Notes: generated by a model from the sequence alone, not told the origin. Counted from the stretch's first letter, positions 11,265 to 23,274 are shown. The stretch: DNA of 64,000 nucleotides from Peromyscus leucopus (GCF_004664715.2 NC_051072.1:37882142-37946141); one strand, 5' to 3'. Program-made: numbers and translations.

Positions 11265-11510
11265 ATGGTAATAATGCCAGTAAATGAACCCACTATGTGC
11301 TATGTTCAGTATTTCAGTCTCTTTATGGATTTACTTAAACTTTCCAGCATTTCAGTGAGATGGCTTTTACTCTCAGCTTACTCCCATTTTATAGTTGGAA
11401 AGGTGAGATAGATTAAGGATTTCTTCCAGACCTCAAAGAAGTAGCAAGTAACCAAAATGGAGGTGCACTCAGGAACTCTAATTCAAGAGCCTAAGGATCT
11501 TAACTTTTGA
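11265..11510 (-). repeat. MIR SINE, antisense
   Basis: Contains ctactttacccattttat-like (actcccattttatagttgg), aaggtgagatagattaagg, aagtagcaagtaac and aggaactctaattcaagag in the antisense MIR order. Old and diverged. Confidence 0.6.
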
Positions 11511-12149
11511 GTGTGTGCAAAATTATTTCCATCATGCATATAGTCTGGATGACGGTAAGATTAGAGACACGGTTGCCACTAGGATTCACACAGACCCTGT
11601 ATTTTAAGATGTTAAGATGCCAGTTGGAATTCATTTGGCACCTACTGAAGTTCCCTATGCCAAGGTCTAAGTCTGGTGAGACACTGTACGCAAAGGTACA
11701 AGTTACACGGAGCAGGCTTCTTACTCATTCAACAGCAGCAAAAGATGATGAAAACCTAGGATTTATTGTGGGCTGCTGAAGTCTCAGGAAAGCTGTCTGC
11801 TTGCGGTGGCTGAGTTTCTCCCACCATGCCTTGTTTTCACTGGGTTCCAGGGAACTCCAGAAAGCAGCCTGCTCTGGATTCATACTCCAGAGTCATGTGA
11901 CATATGGGCTAAAACTGAGAAGGGGGATTCCCAGGGACACCGGAACAGTGCTCAGGTTGTCCTTTCCAGTCCTTCCCTGTACATTCAGCACCTTGTGCGG
12001 TTATCCTTGAGAATTACAATCAAGAGCTCATCAACCTGAGGCAACCTCGGGAGCTTTCCTACACCAACAGCACCTGACTTAGCAGAGGACCAGCTCTACT
12101 AATGTAGCCTTTCTTTCCAATGTGCTCCATACTTTTAAAACCTTTCATT
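11511..12149. other. Unannotated stretch
   Basis: No repeat or gene recognised. Several overlapping short frames (60-90 codons) cover the same DNA in different phases, which argues against any being coding. Confidence 0.4.
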
Positions 12150-12365
12150 GTATTTGTCTATTCTTGGAGAATTTCAACATGTATACAATGTTCTTTTATC
12201 TACTCCTCTCCCTGCTTCAAGTTCTCCTGGAAACACCCCACATTCCCTTTCCTGACTTAGTAGCTTTCTCCCTCTCTCTTTTTGCTTTATAAACCACTGA
12301 GTCAAGTCAGTGCTGCCAGTTGGTCCACGGGTGTAGGGCCATCCCTGGAGTACAGGCAACTAGAG
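12150..12365 (-). mobile_element. Rodent LINE-1 3' UTR fragment, antisense
   Basis: The order ttggagaatttcaacatg, tatacaatg, then aaaccactgagtcaagtca, gtgctgcc and ggtgtagggccatccctgg is that of the antisense 3' UTR of old rodent LINE-1 elements. Confidence 0.7.
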
Positions 12366-12385
12366 CAGAGGCCTTAAAACTGGAA

Positions 12386-12415
12386 AACAACAACAACAAC
12401 AACAACAACAAAAAA
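12386..12415. repeat. (CAA)n microsatellite
   Basis: About nine CAA units followed by a short A run. Confidence 0.95.
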
Positions 12416-13269
12416 CCAGCAAAACCCAAACTGACTGTGTCCACCTGCAGCCATCAGCTTCCAATAGCTCTCAGCTAGGGGCGGGGTTATGGGTTTTTTT
12501 GGCCAAATTGACAGTTTCAGGTATGAGTTACCTTCTGTGAAGAAGACCTTCAATCCAATCAGAAAGCTGTTGGTTGCCTGTTTTTTTTTTTTTTTAATAT
12601 TCTATAATCAAAGTTCTTACTGCCATATTGGAGCAGAATTTACTAAAGAAACCATTTTTCAAATAGATCTCTCAGCAACACCTAGGAATTACTGCGTTCC
12701 ATGAACAATACTGTGACAAAAAAAAAAAAATCAGCTCATGACAAACAGCCAGCCTAGCTTTGAAAGTATAAAGTGTTTGGAGTTGATTTTAGGATGAATC
12801 ACTCAATAATTGCATTCAATTACTCACAAATGCAAAGGAGTCAGAGTTATAAAAAAAAGACGACATCAAAACTAAATGAATACAATCTGTGAATCATGCT
12901 CACACCATGTTCTCATATCTACTTTTTGTTTTTTTGGTGAAGACTCAACCCCAGGATACACCAAAGGGAAAATTTCCATCCACTCCATCTTTGTCAGTAT
13001 CACAGTGACATTTTCAGTAGCACAGTGGCGATGTGCCGTGTTCTCATTTCATGGCGTGGGAAGGAACAGTTTGCTTCAGTTAACTGACAAACAATGATGT
13101 GTCTCAGATAATCTGTAGATGGGGCGTGAGTCAAAGGATCATATTCAGAGATACCACCCAGGAACCTTGAAGAACTCTGCATTTCCCGAATCTAAACATG
13201 AATGTGTGCATTCATGCAGATCACATGAAAACTGACTCTCACTCAATATGAACTCGAAGAATAGCTGGA
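12416..13269. other. Unannotated stretch with poly(T)/poly(A) runs
   Basis: Holds T and A homopolymer runs at about 12580-12595 and 12718-12730. No repeat family or gene is recognised. Confidence 0.4.
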
Positions 13270-13440
13270 CGGTCATTTACCAACCGCTGCACATTTAATG
13301 TGTGCCAAGCACTGGGTTACAAACGGCGCTTAGGAGGCAAATGAACAGTATTGGTATGAAGCCCCCGAAGTAGCAGGAAAGACAGAACTGACAGTAAAAA
13401 AATAAAGTGTATCAGGGAGAAAGTGAGGCACTACAGGAAG
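13270..13440 (+). repeat. Ancient mammalian interspersed repeat, unnamed
   Basis: The phrase aatgtgtgccaagcactggg, followed by aaatgaacagtattgg, resembles the widespread 'tatgtgccaggcactg...gaacaaaacagac' block of old mammalian repeats. I cannot assign a family. Confidence 0.4.
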
Positions 13441-13989
13441 AAAGTGCTCAAGGGCTTTTGCTGTCTGGTTCCCACGGTTTGATGGTCTGACCTTGAAACT
13501 TACCCAGGCTCTTGATAATACACTGGAAAATCGTTTTCAGTGTTGGTCAGAGGTTAACTCTTTTATTTCAGTTCTCTGGAGTGAGGAAGAGTCAGGTGGA
13601 GGACCTTTCAAGGTAAGTGGAATTCAGTAGCAAGAGTTCAGCCCGACCAAATGTATTCTACCCTCCTACTGTGCTACACACCTTTAGATTTGATATTTCT
13701 TATATCCTAGAATGCAGCTTAAGAAGAAACTCTTCTCCATGATAACATACAGATAGCACTCTTCAGACCGGGAATTGAATATTGTTTTACTTTCAGGTTT
13801 TTCTACTGCCATCTACCAATCCTCAGAGAGATGCTAATTTTAAGCTCTTCAAAAAGTGAGCTGGGCAGGTATGCTACATAACAGGAAAACATCGTGATTA
13901 GGCATCAAAAGATGCATTTATTATTTGATTTATATCTATGTAGTGCTGCTATATTTCAGGCTTTATGCTAAGAACCACAGATTATAAAT

Positions 13990-14310
13990 ACTAGTAGTCA
14001 GAATAATGCCCCTGCCTCAATCTCTGGAACCACTCAATATGTTCGACTATTTGATAAAAGATAAAGTTGTTAATGAGGTGAATGTTATCAAGCAGTTGAT
14101 TTTTCAATGGGGGAAGTTAGCCTGAGTTATCCAGGTGGGCTCTGTAGGGGTGCTTTTCATAGAAAGAAGGATTTCCTTGTAGACAGAGAACTGAGGCCAA
14201 GAGCCAAAGAATACAGCTGGTGTCTAGAAATGGGCAAAGGAGACATGGAGTTCCAAAGAGGGACAGTGATAGTCATATTCAGTGCTGAACAATGTTGATC
14301 CTGGATAAAA
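13990..14310 (+). mobile_element. MLT1-type MaLR LTR, sense
   Basis: Follows the MLT1 sense order: aataatgcccctgcctcaa, tctggaaccactcaatatg, gagttatccaggtgggctc, gagccaaagaatacagctgg, tctagaaatgggcaaaggag. It is missing the 3' end. Confidence 0.85.
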
Positions 14311-14599
14311 TAAACTTGTGGATAGAATAAAAGGCCTTCTCTGTTGGGCAAGTCAGGATCATTGAAATCAGAACTTCTTGCTTCCCATGAAATTGTGTGT
14401 GCCTCTGAGCAGACAGGGTAATGTTCCAAGGGAATTTCTCTATATAGATGGGGCATTTACTCCAAACCCATCAATCAGTGGGACCCATGGAAAGCAAGAA
14501 AGCTAAAGATGAGGTTATAGCCTCAGTTTAAAAGAATCTGAGTTGATTCCATTCTTATATACCACCTATATACAGACTTAGAAATCTCCCATCTTCAGC

Positions 14600-14975
14600 T
14601 CACAGCTCACTAAAGCCCAGAGTGGACTGTGCACCACAAGTCTTTCTCGCATATCTACTAAACAACCCACTTCACATCCTGGTTTCCCTCCTCAACCCTG
14701 CACCTGCTCCAACATTTTCTTCATAAATGACACCTCTACATTTTAGTTCACGGGGCAAAAATCTTGAAATATTCAGTGACTCTTCTTTCTCTCACATCAA
14801 ATACTCTCACACCTCCCATCAAATCTAGAAGAGTAGTGAGCTTTGTCTTCAGGGCATTTGCAGAACTTTATCACCTCTCATCACTTGCGCTGCTAGATTT
14901 CCACTAAAGTCACTCCTGCTTTATTTGCTTTAATAGTCTCAAACTGATCTCCTAGTACCCATCCTGTGCTAACTA
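14600..14975 (+). mobile_element. LINE-2 relic
   Basis: Contains tcaaatctagaagagtagt, cttcagggcatttgcagaac, tcactcctgctttatttgc and agtctcaaactgatctcc, which track the L2 3' region in order. The TTCC microsatellite begins at its right edge. Confidence 0.6.
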
Positions 14976-14985
14976 CAGTCTGTTC

Positions 14986-15015
14986 TTTCCTTCCTTCCTT
15001 CCTTCCTTCCTTCCT

Positions 15016-15101
<86 letters not shown>

Positions 15102-15145
15102 CCTTCCTTCCTTCCTTCCTTCCTTCCTTCCTTCCTTCCTTCCTT
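14986..15145. repeat. (TTCC)n - T84 - (TTCC)n compound microsatellite
   Basis: About seven TTCC units, then 84 consecutive T (15018-15101), then about ten TTCC units (15102-15145). The pure T tract is by far the longest homopolymer in the window. It abuts the tail of an antisense SINE that starts near 15150. The poly-K/E/G and poly-F frames over this region are translations of the repeat, not proteins. Confidence 0.97.
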
Positions 15146-15149
15146 TTTT

Positions 15150-15345
15150 CTTTCATTCTCTCTCACTTTCTTTATTTTTAATAAATTACACTTATTTATT
15201 TCATGAAATTGCACACATGTCAAGGTCAAAGGACAACTTTTGGAAGTTGGTCCTCTTCTTTCACCAGGCGGCTCTAGGATGAACTCCAGTCATCAGGCTT
15301 TGCAGCAAGCATCTTTCTTCACTGAGCCATCTTGTGGTTCTGCTA
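15150..15345 (-). repeat. B3-type SINE, antisense
   Basis: Contains gtcaaggtcaaaggacaac, aactccagtcatcaggctt, tgcagcaagcatctttctt and cactgagccatcttgtggtt, the antisense B3 landmarks. Its poly(A) tail points left, into the TTCC/T microsatellite. Confidence 0.8.
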
Positions 15346-16364
15346 CCGTTTAGTCTCCACATAGAATATAGGAATAGTCTTTCAACATGTAAATAATCAC
15401 AGTGGTCAGGGACTTGCAGTGATATACAAAACCCAAATCTTCCTATATATACCAGAGGGAAGTAAAAACATACGTCCATACAAGACTTCATAAAAAACGT
15501 TTAAAGAGTTACTCAAAGCAGTCAGAAGCACAATGTGCCATGGAGAGTGATAGAGAGTGGACTCTGAGAAGAGGGAGCATGCATGGTAGGACAACTTCAT
15601 ATTCTTGGAAGGTTGGAGACTTTTCACTGAATCCAAGAACAGTGGCGCCACTGGGGTGTCAGAACAGAGCTGACAAAGTCAAATTTGCACTTCCAGCAGA
15701 CACTTGATTTACATTCTGAAGACCACATTAGACAGAGAGATTTAAGTCACGGGTGTAACAATAAGAGGATTAGCATTAAGGTGAATAGTATTCGATACCT
15801 AGATAGACTGATTGGCTGAACAATGAACCTGAAATCAAGGGAGACTCTACCTGGAAATCTATAGAACTATGACCACCCACATTGTGTGGCGATGAAGAGA
15901 AGAGAGCCGAAGACACCGGAACATCTGGGGAGAGCTGGAAGAGATTTCTAAATATAGAAAACAGGACACATTTTACATAAATAATAAAATCCAAATATCA
16001 GTTTAACAATAGCTGCCATTTCAATTAAAATTTTGTGATGTCATGTTTTGGCTGGGCTGTATGAAATTCAGTAGTGACAGCCAAATACAGACCATTTCCT
16101 ATAGTTCAGATTAATAACCCACTCACCCAGGAATACTAGAAAAACACTTAGCTAGCAGAGGAGAACTATTTGGAATTGGGTTGGGTTGATGGAGGATGAG
16201 CTGCAATGTCAGCAGCAGGGATGTAATGGGGAGCAGAGATGGTTGGTGTTGGGGCCACAGTTGCTGTCAGTGGAGGGTCTAGGGTCAGCAGTGACAGTGA
16301 AGGGTGTGTTTGTGATAAATACTCATATGTATTCTATCATTTAATCCCCATTAATCCATGCAGA
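15346..16364. other. Unannotated, apparently repeat-free
   Basis: About 1 kb with no repeat I recognise and no coding frame of note. It is a plausible single-copy segment. Confidence 0.4.
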
Positions 16365-16655
16365 TTATTTGTGTGTGTGAGAATATGTGTTTTTGTGGGG
16401 GTGGATATGAATATGTGTGAGAGCCTGTGGGTGTTTTCCTGTATGTCTTCCCACCTTATTTTTTGAGATGGAACCTGAAGGTTTTGTATTGTGTAGGTTG
16501 GCTGACCAATGAGCTCCAGGAATCCCTCTGTCTCACCTTCCCCCAGATCTAGGGTTACAGACATCTACAGTGATGCCCAACTTTTTATGTGGATTCTGGG
16601 GATCCAAACTTGGGTCCTCATGTTTGTGTGACTGCGCAATCTCTAGTCCTCATTA
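16365..16655 (-). repeat. B4-type SINE, antisense
   Basis: Contains gaccaatgagctccagga, ctctgtctcacc, agggttacagacatctaca, tttatgtggattctgggga and tccaaacttgggtcctca, typical of antisense B4 (a tRNA-like head joined to a B1-like part). Confidence 0.85.
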
Positions 16656-17334
16656 AAAAAAACTATTTTCATATAAAAAACGGAGAAAAAACATCTTAGA
16701 TGTTTGTTATTGTTAACAATTACCAAAACTGCCTCTTACAATAAAAATGTCCTCTTTTCACAGACTACATCTTTCAAGTTCTTAGGTTTTAAGCAATACA
16801 TTCACGATCATACAACTCATTAATGACAAATTGAGGGCTTCAACCCAGGCTTTCTAATCATCTCATAAATCCCAACAGTTGTCATGTGAAGTAGACTCTT
16901 GCAGAATTAGCAGTTGAAACCTGCTGTGATGCTCTTTGAGAAATAATTTTTTTCCTTGCAGCTTTTCTTCAGTAATTTGCTCCACGAAATTCAGCTCTCA
17001 GATCAATCATCCCTCCGCTCAGCCTTTTAATAGTTTGGAGACCGTGGCAGATGGAAACAGCATTCTGATGATTTATTTGAGCATTTCCTTTGCACAGTCC
17101 TATTTGGACATGGTTAAGCTCAGTCTTAGGGGGAACTGAGAGCATTTCTATTAATGTCAAGCTAGTTAGAAAATTTTGAAGTAGATTTATGTTTGCTTCG
17201 TTATTGCATAAAGAATACAAATTGAATTTTGATATAAGAAACTCTCTGAATAAATTACTCCTACATATTCTGTATGTATGACTGTGCATGTATACACATG
17301 TATGGACAAGTGGGCATATTTACTTTTTCTACCC

Positions 17335-17425
17335 CTACCCTCTTCCTTTGCTGGCTGGTCTCAAACTCATGAATTCAAAGGATCTTCCTGCATCTAGCCT
17401 CATGAGTATTCTATGCATTTCTACA
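17335..17425 (-). repeat. B1-like SINE fragment, antisense
   Basis: ggctggtctcaaactcatg, aattcaaaggatcttcctgc, then gcctcatgagtattc: the antisense B1/PB1 middle part. Confidence 0.55.
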
Positions 17426-17639
17426 AAATGAATTCATAATGAACCCAGTGGGGGGGGCATTCTTCTACTCTCCTGTGTTGCAGCAGTATTAGAGGGTAAG
17501 CCATAGCACCCACTGCATTCAATGGTGTGCAAGAGGTGGTCTGCTAAGAACTGAGATGTCCCCCTTCCCTTATCGTGATCCAGGAGGGATGCCTTCTTCC
17601 TCCCAGTTAACAATGGCCATGACATTAAACAGCAAATGC

Positions 17640-17855
17640 TTGGAATGGGGAAATGGCTTGGTCTGTGAAGGGTTCACCTGACTGCAGATTACCATCACCC
17701 ACGTAAAAATGGTGACAGCTGAGCATGCACCAGCAATCTCAGCACTAGAGGAGAAGTCAGGAAGGTCAGAAATTCAAGGTCATCTTTAGCTACTCAGTGA
17801 GTTCAAAGGCAGTCTGGGAAATGCATGAGACCCCATTTCAAAAGACTAAGAAGGA
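17640..17855 (+). repeat. B4/RSINE1-type SINE
   Basis: Has a tRNA-like head (ggggaaatggcttggtctgt, gttcacctgactgc), then gctgagcatgcaccagcaat, ctcagcactagaggagaag and tgagaccccatttcaaaag. It is followed by an A/G-rich tail. Confidence 0.75.
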
Positions 17856-18104
17856 GGAGAAGGGGTGTAAAGGAGAAGGAGGAAGAAGAGAGAAATAGCA
17901 AATGAACAACGTTGGCTAGGCACACTTCATCACTGTTGGTAGTTTTAGTTGTGAGAGCAAGCCTCTAACGTCATAATCACCTTACTGAAATGCCCCAAAT
18001 TGTGTCTCTAGTGCCTAAGTGTTCATAATCCCCTCATCCCACCCTGTACTCACCTTTAATCTTTCTATGCTCTAAGTTCTTGAGGGGATCAAACGTAATA
18101 AACT

Positions 18105-18560
18105 CATTGTTAGTTTCCGAGAGCTGCTGTGCCCAACTCAATACAAATGGACTATGTCACAATTATATGTGTCAGAAGTTCAAAATGAGTCTCATGGGCA
18201 TGAAGTCAAGGTGCTGGCTGGTCTGTGTTTCACATGGAGTCTGTGTTTCACTTGTTTTAGCTGTTAGAAGCTGCCTGCATTTCTTGGCTCATGGCCTCCG
18301 TTCAGCAGAGCCTTTACTTTGGTATCTACTTTTGTCTTAAATCTTCTTCTCTAACTTTGAGCCTCCTGCTTTCCTTATCTTTGTAAGCAATCCTTGTTAT
18401 TACATTGGAGTCATGTGTGTACTCCGGGATAACCTTCCTATTTATTGTAGGACCCTTAGTTACAGCAGCAAATCCCTATATGCAATGGGAGGCATCATGG
18501 TGCAGATTCTCGAGGCCAGAATGTGAATGTCTTTGGGAGAGATTATTCAGTGTGCTACAA
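18105..18560 (-). mobile_element. MLT1-type MaLR LTR, antisense
   Basis: Opens gttagtttccgagagctgct, then gtcagaagttcaaaatgag, atgaagtcaaggtgctggc, cattggagtcatgtgtg and ggccagaatgtgaatgtct, the antisense MLT1 order, with gaps. Confidence 0.65.
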
Positions 18561-18839
18561 CACCAACATTATTAACAACTTTGGTTGTGACATGCTTTCA
18601 TGCTCTGCCAGGGGGTACCTACCGCCCATGAGGCCGCTTTCCTCACTATAAGCCTGTCTTCACAGGAGCCATTCAAGTTTGAGGTCGTCCAGTTATTTGT
18701 TGAGAGAAACACTTAATCCGTGATACAACTTGCCTCACCAAAATCTGGTTACGCAATCTCTTCCCACCCAAGGACCACCAGCAGGCTCTCTCTTTGTCTG
18801 CTCTCAGGGGCATTCCCCAAAACCTTTGATTGTTCAGTA

Positions 18840-18885
<46 letters not shown>

Positions 18886-19852
18886 ATGTGCGCACATTTG
18901 TGAGTTTTATCTGCTGGTGTACACCCCCACTCAATTCTAATGACTATTCTCAGAGCTTCTTTACTGGGCTAGAACTGGGATGAAGCAGCTTGTTCTCTAG
19001 CAACCCTTTGCCTAAGAGATTCCCATTCATTCTCTAAACCATTGCAATCAGTTAGATCTATAACAAAGAGAAAAATCTGCTTTGGATATAATCAACAGTC
19101 AATAATCAGTAGTATATATAGTTAATAGTGGTCAAGGTGATATTTGTTTCATCAAGGCCTCATCTCTGGTTCTTCAATGGTGCTTCCTCGGTTTGTATGA
19201 CTACCACTTAATGCTAGTGCACTGGGAATTGTGTCTCACAATGTGAAGTTTGTGGTGATGCAAAGATTCTAGGCACAGAACTCTTAATATTTTTTAAGGT
19301 ATCGATTGAAACTGCATGACAGACCACACTTAAAGAATCTTCACAGCAAATCCGAAGTAGTAAGTTATAAGATAAACTATGCAGGTTGTGGGTTGCTTGT
19401 TATCTGTTTGGTCTGGGACCCCAGCTGATATGCTGAGATTTTCAGATCCATCTATATAGGAGGGGCCGAAGAGAGACCCCAAGGAATTCTCTCTGAGTGG
19501 TGGACTCATAAAAGAATCTGTATCTATATCTTGAAAGTTCCCTATCCAAAGCCTCTGTGGCAGTGGCACCTGGCACAGTGACTCACCTACAGATTGGGAG
19601 AAAAATCTCTGTTAACTATACATCTGACAGAAGTATTTGTCCTTCCTATTCTCCTCTTTAGTGAACAGAGGCAACAGCCTTTTAGAAATGGATTGCTGTG
19701 CTTGAGGACAACTCTTCAAGTTTTTTTGTTATGACCATCCCAACAGACATATCTATAAAACTACACCCTCAACTAAGGCTTGGGGAACATTGTGGATGAG
19801 GGTGTAGAAAGACTTTAAGAACCCAAATATCAGGAAGTTTGCTATGAGATTG
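18561..19852. other. Unannotated stretch around a (TG)n array
   Basis: Apart from the TG microsatellite at 18842-18883, no repeat or gene is recognised. The His/Thr and Val/Cys frames here are translations of that microsatellite. Confidence 0.4.
18842..18883. repeat. (TG)n microsatellite
   Basis: 21 TG units, then tgtacatgtgcgcaca, a short alternating purine-pyrimidine extension. Confidence 0.98.
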
Positions 19853-20177
19853 TGTGGTGATATTTTGTTTGTGATCTAACAAATAAAGCTTGTCTGAAGA
19901 TCAGAGTGAGAAGCTAGCCACTAGATAACCATAGAGGCCAGGCAGTGGTGGCTCACCTTTAATCTCAGCATGTGGGAGGAGGAAACAGGAAGTGATATGA
20001 CTCAGTGGAAAGAGGAAGTGATAAGGTGGGATGGAGACAGGAGCTCTTTTCAGTCTGAGAATTCCTAGAGGTAAGAAATATCTTTAGTGGCTGCTCTGCC
20101 TCTCTGATCTTTTATCATTTATCCGGATATCTGGCTCCAGGGTTTTATTATTAAGACCAATTAGGATTTGTGCTGCA
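19853..20177 (+). mobile_element. B1-carrying LTR, related family
   Basis: Runs from TGTGGTGATATTTTG to GGATTTGTGCTGCA. An AAATAAAG signal lies near the left end (about 19880). It then has a B1-like block (ggccaggcagtggtggctca, cctttaatctcagcatgtgg) and ends with ttttattattaagaccaatt. The plan is the same as in the LTRs at 9534 and 43732: polyadenylation-like signal, B1 block, tail. It is a distinct subfamily. Flanks AGATTG and AACTTG agree at only four of six positions, so the target duplication is doubtful. Confidence 0.7.
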
Positions 20178-20324
20178 AACTTGTGTCTCCTAGGAATGTC
20201 AGAAATTGTACTAATAAAGTCTCACCAACATGACTGTCTAAACATGAGTTGAACAAGTATAATGACAACAGACATCCTAATAAATTTTTATAAAACTGTT
20301 ACTCTTTCACATTTTTGAACTTTT

Positions 20325-20505
20325 CTTTTTATAATTATTTAGTATGCACATATGTGTGTGTGTAAATGCATGTCATAGCATGTATGTAGAGGTCAGAGGA
20401 CAACTTTCAATGCTCTCCTTCACCATGTAGAGTTTCAGTATAAAACTCAGGAGGTTAAAGCTGGTGGGAAGCACCCTTACCTGATAGAACATCTTGCTTG
20501 CCAAT
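20325..20505 (-). repeat. B3-type SINE, antisense
   Basis: Contains gtagaggtcagaggacaact and agtataaaactcaggaggtt, then gggaagcaccctta, tracking antisense B3. Diverged at the right end. Confidence 0.65.
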
Positions 20506-21339
20506 TTCCTATACTTTTGAGCTTGGAAAAATGCTTTCTATTTTTAAGCTTTGCTAAGATCACAACTTTATAATAATACTTATTAGTCTATTAAAGACAT
20601 CCAATAGACTCTAGGTACCATAGAAATTTGAGGCACCTTATCATTAATCAAAAAATTATTAAGTTTATATCCTCTACTTACTTCTCCCACCAAAGATAAT
20701 CCTGCATAATAGGTTTATGTTTAAAGCATCATATTATAATATTTCTCTGTGGCACAAATAGATATATGAGAATAATAATTATTTTTGAATAGCCCATCTT
20801 TCAAAAGTGAAATTCTAGGACTAAAGAGATATCTTTTTATGACAAATTTTGTTAGTGTACATAATAGATTTGATCATAGCTCCGTGTGCACTGCCAGCCC
20901 AATGAACTCATTCCTCATATTTATTAATACTGAGTTTGGTTTCAGTGACGTCCCAGTACACAACCAATTAGATTCTTTTCCAATTCCATCAAAACCAAAG
21001 GGTTAGAAACTGCTTCTATGCAAAAGGTTTTTAAAAGTCATTTACTAGACTTTTTCTACATAGATATTAGAAATTGACTTTTTACTGGAAATTTTTACTC
21101 TGAAGAGTAATTTTTGATGGATAAGAGATGAATTTCTAGGTGTAGCAAATGCAATGCTTTGTAGTGTGTGTGGCTATGGGACATTTTACTACTGCAACTA
21201 GTACCCAGATCAGCAAGAATCAGAATGTTATCAGCACCACACAAATTCCACACATCTTCCTCCCTCTCCCTGTGCCCCACCCCATTTTGCCCATTTTTGT
21301 AATTGGCGGAGTGCATACAGTGCAATTTCGTTTTTTAAA
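20506..21339. other. Unannotated AT-rich DNA
   Basis: No repeat confidently recognised. Possibly degraded LINE-1, given that LINE-1 DNA follows directly. Confidence 0.35.
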
Positions 21340-21900
21340 GTATTATTTTATTGAGATTGAGATTAGAGAAATCGTTCCATATCATTTCAGATTGCTGCAG
21401 AGTGTTGGTTTTTGTTTAACCTATGGTTGGTTGGCATTTGGTTAGTTTTACAGCTTAGGACTCTTAGAAGTGGTGCTATCAAATGTTCTGGTACATACAT
21501 ATTGTTAAATTTATAAGTAGATTTGTGTGGTAAATACCTAGAATTTCTGAGGTCATGGACTATTTAATAGCAAAGCTTTAGTTCATATTACCAAATAAGT
21601 TTTCCAAAAGATTTGTACCAATTTATGTATCTATCAACAATTAATGAGACTTGTGTTTGCCACATGTATTTGCCTGCACTTACTTGTTCTCTTGTAATCA
21701 TTTTTGGTGGATTTATATGCTACCATTTTTTTTTATTTGTACCCAGTACTTACATGGTAACTCCAGGTCCAGGAAATCTGATACTTATCTCAAGCTAATG
21801 ATCATTACTTTGGATGTTTATTGGGTATTTGTAATCTTTCTTTTGTGAAATGTTCATTTCTTTTTGCCCATTTTCTCTAATGTTTTTGTCTTGGTTTTAA
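21340..21900 (-). mobile_element. Old LINE-1 ORF2 3' region, antisense
   Basis: Contains ccaaataagttttccaaaag, atttgtaccaatttatgta, tatcaacaattaatgagact and gtgaaatgttcatttct with ttgcccattttctctaatg. These are antisense landmarks of the LINE-1 ORF2 3' third. The frame is broken throughout and codes for nothing now. Confidence 0.7.
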
Positions 21901-22029
21901 ATAACAGTTTGGGTCAACAAAGCTTGAATCATAAAAGAAGAAACTCTGAAACTGCTGGAGTAAAATAGAGGAAACAGGTCATGAGCACAGGCAATGACTT
22001 TCTGAAAAGGATATCAGTCACTTAGGAAG

Positions 22030-22190
22030 TCGTGTCGGCAAGTGACAAATGCTCTTGTCGAGGACCTACATGGTAACCAGAGTTCCAGGGGACCTGACAC
22101 AACTTTCTAACTTCTGTAGGCACCAGACACGTGGGAGTACATGCATATATGTAGGCAAAATACGTAAAGACTAAAACAAACTGTAAAAAA
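22030..22190 (+). repeat. B3-type SINE fragment
   Basis: gtcggcaagtgacaaatgct, cttgtcgaggacctacatgg, ttccaggggacctgacac, gtaggcaccagacacgtgg: B3 3' part, sense. It interrupts LINE-1 sequence. Confidence 0.7.
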
Positions 22191-22495
22191 GAAAACAACA
22201 AATGCTAGTGATTATGTAGACAAAAAGAGTAGTTACACAACAATAGTGGATATGTAAACTAATCTAAGGGCTCTGGAAATCAGTATGGATTTCCACACAT
22301 ACACACAAACAGATTGACTGTATGACCAGTCAGATCACTCCTGAGCATTTGTACAAAGTGCTCCAAGACAACAAATCAAGGAGATATTTGTAAGTCAATG
22401 CCTATCGCACCACTATTAATTATTCTAAGTTTTAGAACCAGCATAGGTATCAGTCAATAAAGGTATGGATAAAGAAAACATAATATATGTGTGTT

Positions 22496-22571
22496 TATGA
22501 TGTATACATATATATCATGCATACACACATATCACATATGTATACATCATATATATATATATATATATATA
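22496..22571. repeat. AT-rich hairpin and (AT)n tract
   Basis: Two perfect complementary 16-base arms (22496-22511 and 22536-22551) around a 24-base loop, running directly into an (AT)n tract ending at about 22571. Lies within a LINE-1 relic. Confidence 0.85.
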
Positions 22572-23039
22572 ATTTTTTAGCCATAAAGAAGAACAAAGTT
22601 ATGTTAGTTGCAAGAAAATAGATGTAACTAGAGGCAAGTCAGCTAAGTTAGTTTCAGAAAGACAAGTATCACACTCTTTCTCATTTGTGGATACCAGAAG
22701 CATAAAGCCATACATGTACATGTGACATGAAAATAGAGTTGAAATGTCATGGCTGACAAAGGTGACTGATGGGAAGAAGGAAGGGATAAAGGGAAGATAG
22801 ACCATGGTACAGTCAGGAGTATGTTCAAAGTACATGAGGTACTTGTAGGAATATGTCCTCTGGAAACCTAGTACCAGGCACAATGAAAGCATACCAATTA
22901 TTTACAACATTTAAATGCACTTTTTGATGTATATTTTGAAATGTTATGCCTTGTCCTGTACTTGCTTTGTCATACCAGATAATATCTTTTTATCAACAGT
23001 ATTCTGAGTTTGAATATACTTCATTTTATCTTTTTTTTT

Positions 23040-23140
23040 TTTTTTTTTTAATTTACAGTTCGTGCTTTTTGTACCCTATTAAGAAATCATTGCCCATTCT
23101 GGGGCCATGGAAAAATTGTCCTACATAGTTTTATTACCAC
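23040..23140 (-). mobile_element. LINE-1 fragment, antisense
   Basis: The phrase gctttttgtaccctattaag followed by aaatcattgcccattctggg is a known antisense LINE-1 ORF2 landmark. It is preceded by a 19-base T run (23031-23049). Confidence 0.6.
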
Positions 23141-23274
23141 TGTTAAACATAATTTATGCAAGGTCATTGTTTTATACTGGGCTCCAGAACTCCATAGCAA
23201 CAGACAGAACAATCTAAAATGGAGTCACTTGCTAGATATCATGTAGTCAAACTGAATGTTAAAATGAGCCTAGT

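Larger units (their letters stand above)
21915..22745 (+). mobile_element. Old LINE-1 ORF2 3' end, sense
   Basis: Contains gaaactctgaaactgctgg, ggctctggaaatcagtatgg, ggagatatttgtaagtcaat, gtatggataaagaaaac, agccataaagaagaac and cagaaagacaagtatcac in LINE-1 order. It overlaps in content with the antisense block to its left, so they are separate copies and not a twin-priming inversion. A B3 piece and an AT repeat sit inside it. Confidence 0.8.

Noticed and set aside
14893..15229. Poly-Lys and poly-Phe frames over the TTCC/T84 region
   Set aside because: Direct translation of the simple repeat in several phases.
21340..22745. LINE-1 twin-priming inversion
   Set aside because: The antisense and sense blocks cover overlapping parts of ORF2, so they are two separate copies.
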